From: Alphaproteobacteria bacterium
GTDB lineage: Bacteria > Pseudomonadota > Alphaproteobacteria > Sphingomonadales > Sphingomonadaceae
Assembly (NCBI GenBank): GCA_006226465.1
Contig: SBHJ01000256.1
Span: 1-42,071 of the forward strand
Direction of reading: 5' to 3'
Length of the DNA: 42,071 nucleotides
Shown here: piece after piece, positions 9,038 through 17,392 of the stretch
How positions within the stretch are numbered: position 1 is the stretch's first letter
Layout: the number at the start of each line of letters is the position of its first letter
Position numbers and translations under genes: made by a program
The notes under the pieces: generated by a model
Databases searched by the model: none
What the model was told of the DNA's origin: nothing
What the model saw: the letters and a program-made list of their open reading frames with translations, nothing else

Positions 9038-9591
9038 GGCGCGATTCCCCGCCAGATCAGCGGTCCGTCCGCTGTATCGCGGGTGAGCATCGGCGTCGCG
9101 CGGCCCAGCAGTGTCATGGCCGAAAGCGGTCCGAAATAGCGGCCGTCCAGGCTGTCAGGCACGTAGGGGTTCATGAACAGAAATTCGCCCGACCGGAGGT
9201 TGTGACACCCCTGCCAGACCGGCAGCGGGCGGCCTTGGCTGTCGCGATCCAGCGCAACGGCAACGGGCCGGCGATCGACACTGACCATGTTGCCGATGCG
9301 GCAAACACGCTGCCCCGCTTTTGCCTCGACATGTTTCAGAAGCGGCACGCCTTCCGGGAGATAGCCGCGCTCGGCTATCCAGCGTGCCCATGGCCGCGGC
9401 GGGGTAACAGCTACCAATGCACCGGACGGCGGATCGTCGTCGGCGTGTATCCGGTAGAAACCGATCGGTGCGCTCGCGCTGGCGTTCCAGATGACGCGCG
9501 GACGCGGATCGGCAAGCGCCACCGTGACGAACAAGACGATAAACGCCTGCGCGGTAACGACCGTGGTGATGACATAGCCGAAGCGGGTCAT
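9034..9591 (-). CDS. traF: TraF-like S26 family signal peptidase
   Basis: MTRFGYVITTVVTAQAFIVLFVTVALADPRPRVIWNASASAPIGFYRI...LKHVEAKAGQRVCR. ATG at 9591 overlaps the TGA of the upstream DUF2840 ORF. Confidence 0.9.
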   Translation of the reverse strand: MTRFGYVITTVVTAQAFIVLFVTVALADPRPRVIWNASASAPIGFYRIHADDDPPSGALVAVTPPRPWARWIAERGYLPEGVPLLKHVEAKAGQRVCRIGNMVSVDRRPVAVALDRDSQGRPLPVWQGCHNLRSGEFLFMNPYVPDSLDGRYFGPLSAMTLLGRATPMLTRDTADGPLIWRGIAP

Positions 9592-10106
9592 CCCTCGATC
9601 TCCCGCCGCTTGAGCCAGGCAAGGTGACGTTCCATCGTATAGGGCCGCGGGCTTTGCCCGGCGGCGATACGGTTGTGAACATGGCGCCAATGATCTGGTG
9701 CGGCTTCGCAGGGATCGACACCGGCGGCCTCCACATTGTCGATCGCGGACAACACCTGATTGACCTTCGGCCAGCCTTCGATGTGAAGCAGAATCTCTCC
9801 TCCGGGCCGCACGAACGGCAAGGTCGTGTAGGCTTCGCCGTGCGCGACGGCGCGCAGCACATCGATGCGCGAACTGATCGTTCCATAGTCGTTCGCCATC
9901 CAGCGGACGAAGGCGAAGATCGCGCCGGGTTGGAAGCCGACGACGCGGGTCTTGCGCGTGACAATGCGGTCCTGCGCAATTCGGCCGAAGCGTATCCAGT
10001 GCTCGAACTTCTTCTCGATCCAGGTCAGTTCGACTTCGGTCAGCTGCTTGCGTGCCGAGCCCAATGCGCGGCCTCCGCGCGCACCGCCCGGTGCGTCGTT
10101 ATTCAT
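9588..10106 (-). CDS. DUF2840 domain protein
   Basis: LTEVELTWIEKKFEHWIRFGRIAQDRIVTRKTRVVGFQPGAIFAFVRWMANDYGTISSRIDVLRAV; lies directly before traF in this element family. Confidence 0.88.
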   Translation of the reverse strand: MNNDAPGGARGGRALGSARKQLTEVELTWIEKKFEHWIRFGRIAQDRIVTRKTRVVGFQPGAIFAFVRWMANDYGTISSRIDVLRAVAHGEAYTTLPFVRPGGEILLHIEGWPKVNQVLSAIDNVEAAGVDPCEAAPDHWRHVHNRIAAGQSPRPYTMERHLAWLKRREIEG

Positions 10107-10277
10107 TGCCGATCTCCTTTGAGCCGCCGTCGAGCAGTCGCCTTGCCGGCGACGCAGCGCGCGATCTGTCCACAGCGGCGAGCTGCGTTAGCAAGAATCC
10201 GAAGGATTCGATTCTATTAGCACTGTTAGAAGGGGTGCGATTCCGTGAGGATTTCTGCGGGATTGCGGGCCACTCGC

Positions 10278-10340
10278 GTTCCCGATAGTCCGAGGATCGC
10301 GTTCCTGATGGTCCGAGTCCGGGTGTTCCCGATAGTCCGA
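10278..10340. repeat. Three iteron-like direct repeats GTTCCYGATRGTCCGA
   Basis: Copies at 10278-10293, 10301-10316 and 10325-10340 (first and third identical, second with two differences), start spacing 23 and 24 bp, immediately after the repA stop. Confidence 0.85.
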
Positions 10341-10343
10341 ACC

Positions 10344-11258
10344 TCATGACCGGCTATCCACAGCGTCAATGCCCATTCGGCGCCTGGCGGCGTCGAGTGG
10401 ATGCTCCGGGATGGGCGCGAAGTTCAGCCGATCACGGCCAAGTGCATGTTCGAGCTTGAGGACGTAACCGGGTAGAGGCTGGCGGGCGACGATCGCGCGT
10501 AACTCGAAAGCGAAGCGGCGCAGCGGCGAAAGCACGCCGGACTTCATGTGAAGGTGGGGAACGTCGAAGCTCCAACCGCCTTCCTGCCTCCCGCCATGCT
10601 TGCGCACGATGCGGTAAAGCCAGCGCTCCAATCCGCCAGTCAGATCGAAATAGGCCCGGTCTATCGTCAGCACGAGCGCGCGGTCGAGCACACCAGCATA
10701 GAACCAGTCCGGCAGGATCAACTCGATCCCGAGCGCCCGGCCCTGGCCGTCCGCTAGTTCACGCCATTCGTTGATCCACGAGAAGCGATGACGGCGACGC
10801 TGATGCTCCTGCCGGATCGACGTTGCGACAGTGGTGGATTGCAGCCGGTCGAGCGCAGCCTTGAGCCGTTCGTAGCTCGCCTTGCCGGTGCCGCGCCGGG
10901 TGAACGCCAATATCTCGTGCGGCGTCGTTATCATGAGACGCGAAGTGGGCCGGCCGGCATCGCGCGCCTCGATGAGCTGGCTTGCCGCCCAGATCAGCAC
11001 GTCGGCATCCCAAATGGTCGCCATGCCATGTTCTGGCACGGCCTCGACCGATATGCGGGTCTTGCCCATACTGAAATCGATCGGCGCTATGCGCCTGCTC
11101 TTGGCCAGACTGAAAAATGGCCAGGCCATCAGATCCTGCGCATCGCGCGGCGTGAGATTGCCGGGAACCGAACGGAACAGTTCCAGCTGCGTCCGTTCGG
11201 CGCCGGAGCGGGTGGAAGAAGACTGTGCAACGCCCATGGGTCTCAGCGTCGCACGCAA
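10344..11258 (-). CDS. repA: Replication initiator protein RepA-like
   Basis: QLELFRSVPGNLTPRDAQDLMAWPFFSLAKSRRIAPIDFSMGKTRISVEAVPEHGMATIWDADVLIWAASQL...GGLERWLYRIVRKHGG. Confidence 0.9.
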   Translation of the reverse strand: MRATLRPMGVAQSSSTRSGAERTQLELFRSVPGNLTPRDAQDLMAWPFFSLAKSRRIAPIDFSMGKTRISVEAVPEHGMATIWDADVLIWAASQLIEARDAGRPTSRLMITTPHEILAFTRRGTGKASYERLKAALDRLQSTTVATSIRQEHQRRRHRFSWINEWRELADGQGRALGIELILPDWFYAGVLDRALVLTIDRAYFDLTGGLERWLYRIVRKHGGRQEGGWSFDVPHLHMKSGVLSPLRRFAFELRAIVARQPLPGYVLKLEHALGRDRLNFAPIPEHPLDAARRRMGIDAVDSRS

Positions 11259-11509
11259 TCAGTGGGGAGGCGCTTGGCTGGGTGGACAACGCCATTGCCA
11301 GGATCGGAGGTCGAACGGCGCAATCCCTGTTCAGCCCATGCTTCGAGATCGTCTACTCGATACACAATCCGCCCACCCAGCTTGTGGTAGGCAGGTCCGG
11401 TGCCGAAACAGCGGTGCTTCTCAAGCGTGCGGGGCGACAGACCCAGGTGAACAGCTGCGTCCGGGGTGCGCAAGTAACGCGGGCGTATTGGGGCTGGAAC
11501 GGCGTCCAT
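11243..11509 (-). CDS. Small HTH protein (AlpA/MerR-like; RdfS-like excisionase candidate)
   Basis: RYLRTPDAAVHLGLSPRTLEKHRCFGTGPAYHKLGGRIVYRVDDLEAWAEQGLRRSTS; first gene of the repA-traF-LT-relaxase operon. Confidence 0.85.
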   Translation of the reverse strand: MDAVPAPIRPRYLRTPDAAVHLGLSPRTLEKHRCFGTGPAYHKLGGRIVYRVDDLEAWAEQGLRRSTSDPGNGVVHPAKRLPTDCVRR

Positions 11510-11681
11510 AAGAAATCTCCGCTAGGTGCTGGGGGCGGCGGCCAACTGCCGCCCCTCGCGGAGTGGAATGGCGCATCGGTGAGGCCGGGTGGGAGTGACA
11601 AGCTTGCAGGCCGAGCATCTGTCACCCCGGGCGCCGCTATGAGGCTGCCCCGTTCAAAAGGATGACGGGCGACCCCCGGCC

Positions 11682-12248
11682 TCAACTGAGGCGGCAATGG
11701 GGCGGAATGTGGGAAAGGACTTGCCTGTAGCCAGTCGACGCCAATCTTCTTGCTTCCGCCATAAGGCGCAGCGTGTGGCGTCTCTCGCTCGATCCTTTCC
11801 ATGTGGCGCCCTTCAACGGCCGCATTTTCGGAAAGATCTGGGAAAAGGCGATCTCGTGGGTGCTGGCTCCTGCCAGCCGCGCATCCAGGATGGTCAGCAG
11901 CCTTGCCAACCGCTGACGCTGGTATGCGGTGGGAGCAATCAGAGGGTTGGCGGCACGGCGCTTTCGGCCCCACAAGGCAACTAGAAAGTCTCGCATTGCC
12001 TCGGTCCGGAGGAGCACGAAGCCGTCGTCGGGCAAGACGAAGATAGCAGCGTCTGATTGACTGTTGCGCTGAACCCAGAGTCGAAATCGTGCCGAACCAA
12101 TCTGTAAGATGGAATGTTCCCCATCCGTACAGCTGCAATTGTGGGTCCTGACTTTACTCCAGGGTGGCTTTCCAAGAATCAGGCTGGTGCGTCTTTGGCA
12201 GATGATTGTCGTGCCGAGCACGCCTGGAGACCAGTGCGCGGGTTCCAT
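11682..12248 (-). CDS. DUF2285 domain ORF (C-terminal half of an FseA-like activator, joined by +1 frameshift)
   Basis: FVLLRTEAMRDFLVALWGRKRRAANPLIAPTAYQRQRLARLLTILDARLAGASTHEIAFSQIFP...HTLRLMAEARRLASTGYRQVL. In-frame sequence upstream of its ATG reads CDPEKSPI and continues the DUF6499 ORF. Confidence 0.85.
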   Translation of the reverse strand: MEPAHWSPGVLGTTIICQRRTSLILGKPPWSKVRTHNCSCTDGEHSILQIGSARFRLWVQRNSQSDAAIFVLPDDGFVLLRTEAMRDFLVALWGRKRRAANPLIAPTAYQRQRLARLLTILDARLAGASTHEIAFSQIFPKMRPLKGATWKGSSERRHTLRLMAEARRLASTGYRQVLSHIPPHCRLS

Positions 12249-12480
12249 AATTGGAGATTTTTCCGGATCGCAGGGGAAAACTAAGGCCCCACCGTCGAGC
12301 CAGACCCTCCCTCTCTTTCACGGCAAGTTCGGGGGCTAATGCAACGCGTTGCTCGGTTCTGGAGAAGTCCCGGCGGTAATCCGGGTTTCGTCGCAAAAAT
12401 TCCTGCGCGAAATCAGCGTAATCGTGGTTCTCATATCGACCGTTCGTGTCGGGCGATTGCCATGATGTATTACCAGACAT
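12154..12480 (-). CDS. DUF6499 domain ORF (N-terminal half of an FseA-like activator)
   Basis: YENHDYADFAQEFLRRNPDYRRDFSRTEQR...LARRWGLSFP then shifts at CCC-C (complement of 12276-12273). Confidence 0.85.
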   Translation of the reverse strand: MSGNTSWQSPDTNGRYENHDYADFAQEFLRRNPDYRRDFSRTEQRVALAPELAVKEREGLARRWGLSFPLRSGKISNYGTRALVSRRARHDNHLPKTHQPDSWKATLE

Positions 12481-12640
12481 CCTCGGTCTCCCAACCTAAG
12501 GGGCACAGGGCCGGGATGCAGGCTCCGACTTCGCCAGAGCGACAGCAAGTCACCAATTTTTCAGTACATTAGCCGCAAGTGAGGATACCGAAATCGGGGT
12601 AGAATCACGTGAGAGGTCATCAATCGATCTCTGTGAACGC

Positions 12641-12898
12641 CTATCGTTGGATGGCCAGTTGCCGATAACCGGCACGGGCCATCCAGCGCGCACGCGCGAG
12701 ATGAGTCTCGTAAACCGTTTTGGCCCGCTTAGGTTCAGCGTGCGCATCGATCTGAAAGATAATGGCGGCAACCTCCCGCCAATCTGCGCCTTCCGCAACG
12801 GCGTCGAGCAAGCGGAGATAAGTCACGAAGTTCCGCTCGTCATAATCGGTGATGGTATCAGCCTGAGGAGGACTAACCTCAAATCCAGTCGAGATCAC
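12641..12898 (-). CDS. Small DUF2285 protein (QseM-like antiactivator candidate)
   Basis: 85 aa: DTITDYDERNFVTYLRLLDAVAEGADWREVAAIIFQIDAHAEPKRAKTVYETHLARARWMARAGYRQL. Confidence 0.85.
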   Translation of the reverse strand: MISTGFEVSPPQADTITDYDERNFVTYLRLLDAVAEGADWREVAAIIFQIDAHAEPKRAKTVYETHLARARWMARAGYRQLAIQR

Positions 12899-13117
12899 TT
12901 ACGTTCTACCCGGCTTGCGGCAGCGGCCCGTCAAGAATGCTTTATCATCATTTGCTTGCAGCGCGGTGACGAACCTTAGTGCCGGGAGAGGACAACAGAT
13001 ATCCGCCTACGAGCATAAGGGCGGCTTCCTTATCGATGCGATATTGCCATGAAAATATAGCAGCTTGGCGTGCAAGCACCGATTTGACGAGTATACTCCG
13101 TGGTTAAATACTCTGCA

Positions 13118-13138
13118 ATGCCACTTTGTCAGTGGCAT
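13118..13138. promoter_or_regulatory. Palindrome ATGCCACT-N5-AGTGGCAT overlapping the XRE gene start (operator candidate)
   Basis: Perfect 8-bp arms; right arm overlaps the ATG at 13137. Confidence 0.55.
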
Positions 13139-13364
13139 GAGCTTGCGTGAGACATTTGCGCTGAATCTCCGGCAGACCCGGGAAGCTGTGGGACTTTCTC
13201 AAGAGGAATTGGCTCACCGTGCCCAAATCGACCGCACTTATGTCAGCAGTCTTGAACGCTGCCAGTACGCTGCGACTCTGGATGTAATCGAAAGGCTGGC
13301 CAGGGCATTGAATGCCGACCCGGCCTCGTTGCTGCAAAAGCCGGTCGATCTTCATCAAAGCTAG
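13137..13364 (+). CDS. XRE-family HTH regulator (QseC-like position)
   Basis: MSLRETFALNLRQTREAVGLSQEELAHRAQIDRTYVSSLERCQYAATLDVIERLARALNADPASLL; divergent from the small DUF2285 gene. Confidence 0.9.
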   Translation: MSLRETFALNLRQTREAVGLSQEELAHRAQIDRTYVSSLERCQYAATLDVIERLARALNADPASLLQKPVDLHQS

Positions 13365-13398
13365 GACCGCCAAGCTTTGATATGCTGGATCCGCGCGA

Positions 13399-13638
13399 TC
13401 ATCCACGCTCCGGAAACAACGGCAAGGTTCCAGCGCCAACCTCGTTGGACCGCGCCTCGCGTGTCAATTCGTAGGGGCGAAGGGCAGCGACGACGCGCGC
13501 AGTCAGGGTTTCGATGGCCACTTGCCGATTGAGCTTTCGCGTCGTTGTCATCACATCGCGTAGTGCATATCCGGGCGCAGTCGTCAGCGCGATTGCTATG
13601 ACGTCGCGCAATTCATCGTTGTCGGGCCGAATCATCAT
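13399..13638 (-). CDS. Hypothetical small protein
   Basis: 79-aa ORF with plausible composition; no family recognised. Confidence 0.45.
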   Translation of the reverse strand: MMIRPDNDELRDVIAIALTTAPGYALRDVMTTTRKLNRQVAIETLTARVVAALRPYELTREARSNEVGAGTLPLFPERG

Positions 13639-13791
13639 GCACCCATGGGAACATAAATAGAACAGATTGGCAATCGCTTCTCCTCATGGCTCGGAGCGGC
13701 AACGTGCAATCTCTAGCGGATGACCGAGGAGCATGACGACTTGGCTCGCTTGCCGCTGATGACAACAAGTGTCGCCGAAAAATGGAAAGAA

Positions 13792-13833
13792 CCCCGCCCG
13801 GCATGTGCCGGGCGGGGAGCCCCTGCGGGGGCT
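13792..13833 (-). terminator. Tandem hairpins after the DUF736 gene
   Basis: CCCCGCCCGGCA-TG-TGCCGGGCGGGG (13792-13817) and AGCCCC-TGCG-GGGGCT (13818-13833). Confidence 0.65.
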
Positions 13834-14155
13834 ATTCGCCGTTCGTCTTCCGGCTGCGGGTCCAGATCAGGCTGAAGTTCTCGCCATCATCATCGGCGAA
13901 AAGGTTCGCGTAGATCGGAGCGACGAAACTCGGATCGTCCAGCTTGACCGAAAGGTAGTCGCGACCTTCCTGGCTCTGCTTGCTCCACGCGGCACCGATT
14001 TCGGCGCGGCCGACAAAGACTCGGTGCGAGGGCGCGTTTTCGCTTGCCTGTTCGCTTTCTTCGACGACGCGCACATTCTTCTGCTGCACGCTCATGGTGA
14101 CGATTTCGCCCTTGTAACCGTTGGACGTCTTGGTGAAGTTGCCGATGTTGGCCAT
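13832..14155 (-). CDS. DUF736 family protein
   Basis: MANIGNFTKTSNGYKGEIVTMSVQQKNVRV...GAAWSKQSQEGRDYLSVKLDDPSFVAPIYANLF. Confidence 0.92.
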   Translation of the reverse strand: MANIGNFTKTSNGYKGEIVTMSVQQKNVRVVEESEQASENAPSHRVFVGRAEIGAAWSKQSQEGRDYLSVKLDDPSFVAPIYANLFADDDGENFSLIWTRSRKTNGE

Positions 14156-14279
14156 GATGAAATTCCTTTGCTGTTGCTCGAGCCTGCGCCCATCGCAGCC
14201 TCGATGGCTGGGCAAAGGCGGATGGGCGCGGCCGGCGCATCCCGTCAGGGACCGCAGCGAAGCGGAGGAGGGCAGCGGA

Positions 14280-14341
14280 GCGGGGCTATTTTGTTTCGCG
14301 ATGCAAAGAGCGCGCGAGCGCTCGGCGGAAAATAGCCCCGC
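14280..14341. repeat. Long inverted repeat GCGGGGCTATTTT / AAAATAGCCCCGC
   Basis: 13-bp perfect arms at 14280-14292 and 14329-14341, between DUF736 and parB. Confidence 0.85.
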
Positions 14342-14788
14342 GCTGCGCCTTTGCGCCCGAGGCCGCGCAAGGGCGAAGCCCGGCAGACGCCAGACACGCC
14401 ATGAACGAGGCAGCCGGTGGAGCAGGCGCTACAGCAATGGAAGAGGGACGAAGGCCAGCCTGACTTCGCGAGGCCGAACGAATGTGGGAGCTATCGGTTA
14501 AGCGTGACTGCAAGGGAGGCTGAATGCCATCCGTTGGAGCCGAGCAGCACAGAAAAAGGTGGTCTCGCGGGCTTCTTGGGACCGTGGCGAGCGATGCCAT
14601 GGAGGCGACAAGTTGGAACGGTCGTGCACCATCTTGGCGCTGGCGCCGCGATCTTAGATCCCGGTCGGCCTGTGGCTCTGCTCCGCCATGATGCGAAATT
14701 CGACCGGACCCGTTTTCAAGGCAAAACTGAACGGAGGACAAGGCGGGAAGCGGGATCGTCCCGTTTCCCGCTCCACGACCAAAACCAT

Positions 14789-16624
14789 TCAGGCGGCCAA
14801 CGGCGCATTCTCCTCCAGGGCCGGCGCGTCGGGTCCGACCTCGATCCCGCGATCCCCACCGCCGCAGGTTTCCCTATCGGTATCGTCAGATTCGGTGAGC
14901 CAGCGCGCGCGATCGGCGGCGGCTACCGTCCCGACCCCGCCGCGCGCAGTATAGGCAGAAGGCGGGAATGTCATCCAGCGCGGCACCCACCGCTCGACCT
15001 TGGGGCGTTCGTTCGCGCCGGTCAGGTGGTCGGCGATCAGCCCCTTGAGCGTGGCGCCTTTTTCAGTCGCATTGGCGCTGGCGACGGCAGCGCCACCGAC
15101 TTCGGACAGGATCGCCACCAGTACTTCCTTGTCGCGCAGAAGCCCGAAGAAGGCATCGTCGGCCTGCCAGTGATCAGCCATGTCGATGGCAAGGCGCGAA
15201 CCGAGAAGTTCGATCAGCTCGCTGCCGATGGCAAGCGTCTCCGCCATGGCGAACGCCATGACCTGCATCACCTGTTCATCGCTCAACGCCAGCAGGCGCA
15301 CCACCAGCGGCACAAGGTCGGCCCCATATCGGTCCTGACACAGACTCTCGCGCTCGACATCGAAGCCCAGCAGATCGAGAAGCTGTTTACGGCGCGCCGA
15401 ATAGGCAGCCTCGGCGGAACAACAGGAAACGCTGTCATTTATCGCCGCGTTGCGGCTGAAATGATCCGCCGGTTTGACGCTCCAGTGAACCGAACCGCAG
15501 ATCATGTGCGCAACGGCCACTCGCAAGGCGAGCGCGGAGTCGCTTGCCAGAGCCTCGCGCACTACGGCATGCCGATGAAGATCGACATAGCTTGCCAGCG
15601 TCGCAGTCAGTTCGGGCCGGTTTGGCTTCTCGTCCACCTGCTCGCCGCGCGCGCGTTTCGCCGCCGCCTGCGCTTCGCGGCGGGTCACATAGCCTTCGTG
15701 GAACACCGCCTCGCCATTGACGCGCAACTGAATATAGACGCGCCCGCCTTTTCGCTTCGACGCATGGTCATATTCCCAGATCGAAAATTGCTCCATGGGC
15801 GGGACGATCACCGCCTCGGCCCAGCCCGCTTCGAGATAGGCAGCCTTACGCCTTTCGACCTCGGCCATCTGCGCTTGCCAGAAAGCATCGCTGTCCGCGA
15901 AATAGCCATCCTCGCCAAACAGATCGGCAACGATCTGGCCGGAATAGCTTTCCAGATCAAACACTGCGACAGCGGTCGAAATCGACGTACCGCCGAACAG
16001 CCATGATTTGAGCTGGCTGCCGCGCGGGGCATAGGTTTCGGGATCGTCGAAGAGCGCCAGCCAAGCCTTTTGCTGCGCTTTGCTCGCGAGTGTCAGGTGA
16101 CGCATGGTTGCGGCGTCGATCTCGTCGGCGCGGTAGGCTTCACGGATGCGCGGCAGGAGATTGCCGAGCGCGAGAATACGTTTCACCTGCGTTTCGGTGA
16201 GCGCGAAGGTTGCGGCAATGTCATCAACGCTGCGTCCTTCCTTCACGAGGCGGGTGAAGCTCTCCCATTGCGTGACCTCATCGGGTTCCTGGCGCAGCAG
16301 GTTCTCGATCATCGAGATTTCGAGCGCCTCGGCGTCGTCGCCTTCACCGATGACGATGCAGGGAAGGCTGCGTTCGCCGCCGCATTCCTTGGCGGCTTCG
16401 ATACTGGCGAAATAGCGCCGCTTGCCCGCCAGTATCTCGAAATGCTCGGGTTTGCCGCCAACATCCCCCTTGGGGGAAGAAACGCTGCGGACGAACAGCG
16501 GCGACAGCACGCCGCGCGCCTTCACCGATGGTAATATGTCACTGACGTCGGGCAGCTTGCGGCCGCGCCGCATATTGAGGGCCGAAACGGAAAGTCGCTC
16601 GAGCGGAATCTGGTCGATCTGCAT
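14789..16624 (-). CDS. ParB/RepB/Spo0J-type partition protein
   Basis: MQIDQIPLERLSVSALNMRRG...ILAGKRRYFASI...EALEISMIENLLRQEPDEVTQWESFTRLVKEGRSVDDIAATFALTETQVKRILALGNL. Confidence 0.93.
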   Translation of the reverse strand: MQIDQIPLERLSVSALNMRRGRKLPDVSDILPSVKARGVLSPLFVRSVSSPKGDVGGKPEHFEILAGKRRYFASIEAAKECGGERSLPCIVIGEGDDAEALEISMIENLLRQEPDEVTQWESFTRLVKEGRSVDDIAATFALTETQVKRILALGNLLPRIREAYRADEIDAATMRHLTLASKAQQKAWLALFDDPETYAPRGSQLKSWLFGGTSISTAVAVFDLESYSGQIVADLFGEDGYFADSDAFWQAQMAEVERRKAAYLEAGWAEAVIVPPMEQFSIWEYDHASKRKGGRVYIQLRVNGEAVFHEGYVTRREAQAAAKRARGEQVDEKPNRPELTATLASYVDLHRHAVVREALASDSALALRVAVAHMICGSVHWSVKPADHFSRNAAINDSVSCCSAEAAYSARRKQLLDLLGFDVERESLCQDRYGADLVPLVVRLLALSDEQVMQVMAFAMAETLAIGSELIELLGSRLAIDMADHWQADDAFFGLLRDKEVLVAILSEVGGAAVASANATEKGATLKGLIADHLTGANERPKVERWVPRWMTFPPSAYTARGGVGTVAAADRARWLTESDDTDRETCGGGDRGIEVGPDAPALEENAPLAA

Positions 16625-16768
16625 GATATTACTCCTTGTGGTTCGCTTGGACTGGGGTGGCCCCGCCCTCCGTTCGGGGGACTTGGGAGGCGAAAGGCGG
16701 GGCCGGTTGGTCCCGCATCGGACGGACGGCCAGATGCGGGCATCATTCGCCGCTATTGGCTTGGGGGC

Positions 16769-17158
16769 CTACGGCGGCGAATGTCTCCGCTCGCGCGACA
16801 GCGCCGCTTCCGCACGGGCAAGGTGATCGGGATGTTGGGTGATCTGGCCGCAAAGCCGCGCGGCTTCGGCATAGACCGAAAGCGGGTGCGTCGCGGCGAA
16901 GGAAAGATCGCGCTCGATGGAGAGGCCGAACGGCAGGCGCACCGAAACGATTTCGGACAGGCTGGCCGATCCGAGTTCCGGAAAACCGAAACCAAGATCA
17001 CACAGACCGAACAGCGTATCTCCGTCGCCGTCGAGTTCGGAAAACAGCCAGGTCGCCGCGCCAACGGGATTGAAGAACTTGACGACCGGCAGGTGGTCGC
17101 CCTCGCATCGGCCATTGGCCAGCAGACTCTCACGAAGGGATGGAGTGAGAAGGTCCAT
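16769..17158 (-). CDS. DUF2958 domain protein
   Basis: HLPVVKFFNPVGAATWLFSELDGDGDTLFGLCDLGFGFPELGSASLSEI...ERDLSFAATHPLSVYAEAAR. Confidence 0.92.
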   Translation of the reverse strand: MDLLTPSLRESLLANGRCEGDHLPVVKFFNPVGAATWLFSELDGDGDTLFGLCDLGFGFPELGSASLSEIVSVRLPFGLSIERDLSFAATHPLSVYAEAARLCGQITQHPDHLARAEAALSRERRHSPP

Positions 17159-17173
17159 GTCAGCGCCTCCGGT

Positions 17174-17392
17174 TCAGAACATTTCGAGTTGGTTGCGGGC
17201 GTTCGTGTCGAACAGCCCATGATCGGCGGGCCGCTGATCCTTGCGGGGCAGCAACGGCGCATTCGCGAGCACGGCGAGCCGGTCGCCCAACGTCACCGGG
17301 GCAACTCCGGGCACCAAGGTCTGGCAACCGGCCTCGGTGTCCTCGGCCTCGAACGCACGGCCACGCGCGGGCCAGTCAGTCTCCCTGCTCAC
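17174..17392 (-). CDS. Hypothetical small protein between DUF2958 and ardC
   Basis: 72-aa ORF whose start overlaps the ardC stop; no family recognised. Confidence 0.5.
   Translation of the reverse strand: MSRETDWPARGRAFEAEDTEAGCQTLVPGVAPVTLGDRLAVLANAPLLPRKDQRPADHGLFDTNARNQLEMF

Noticed and set aside
14417-16006. 529-aa plus-strand ORF opposite parB
   Set aside because: Shadow ORF of a well-supported ParB gene; no recognisable domain.
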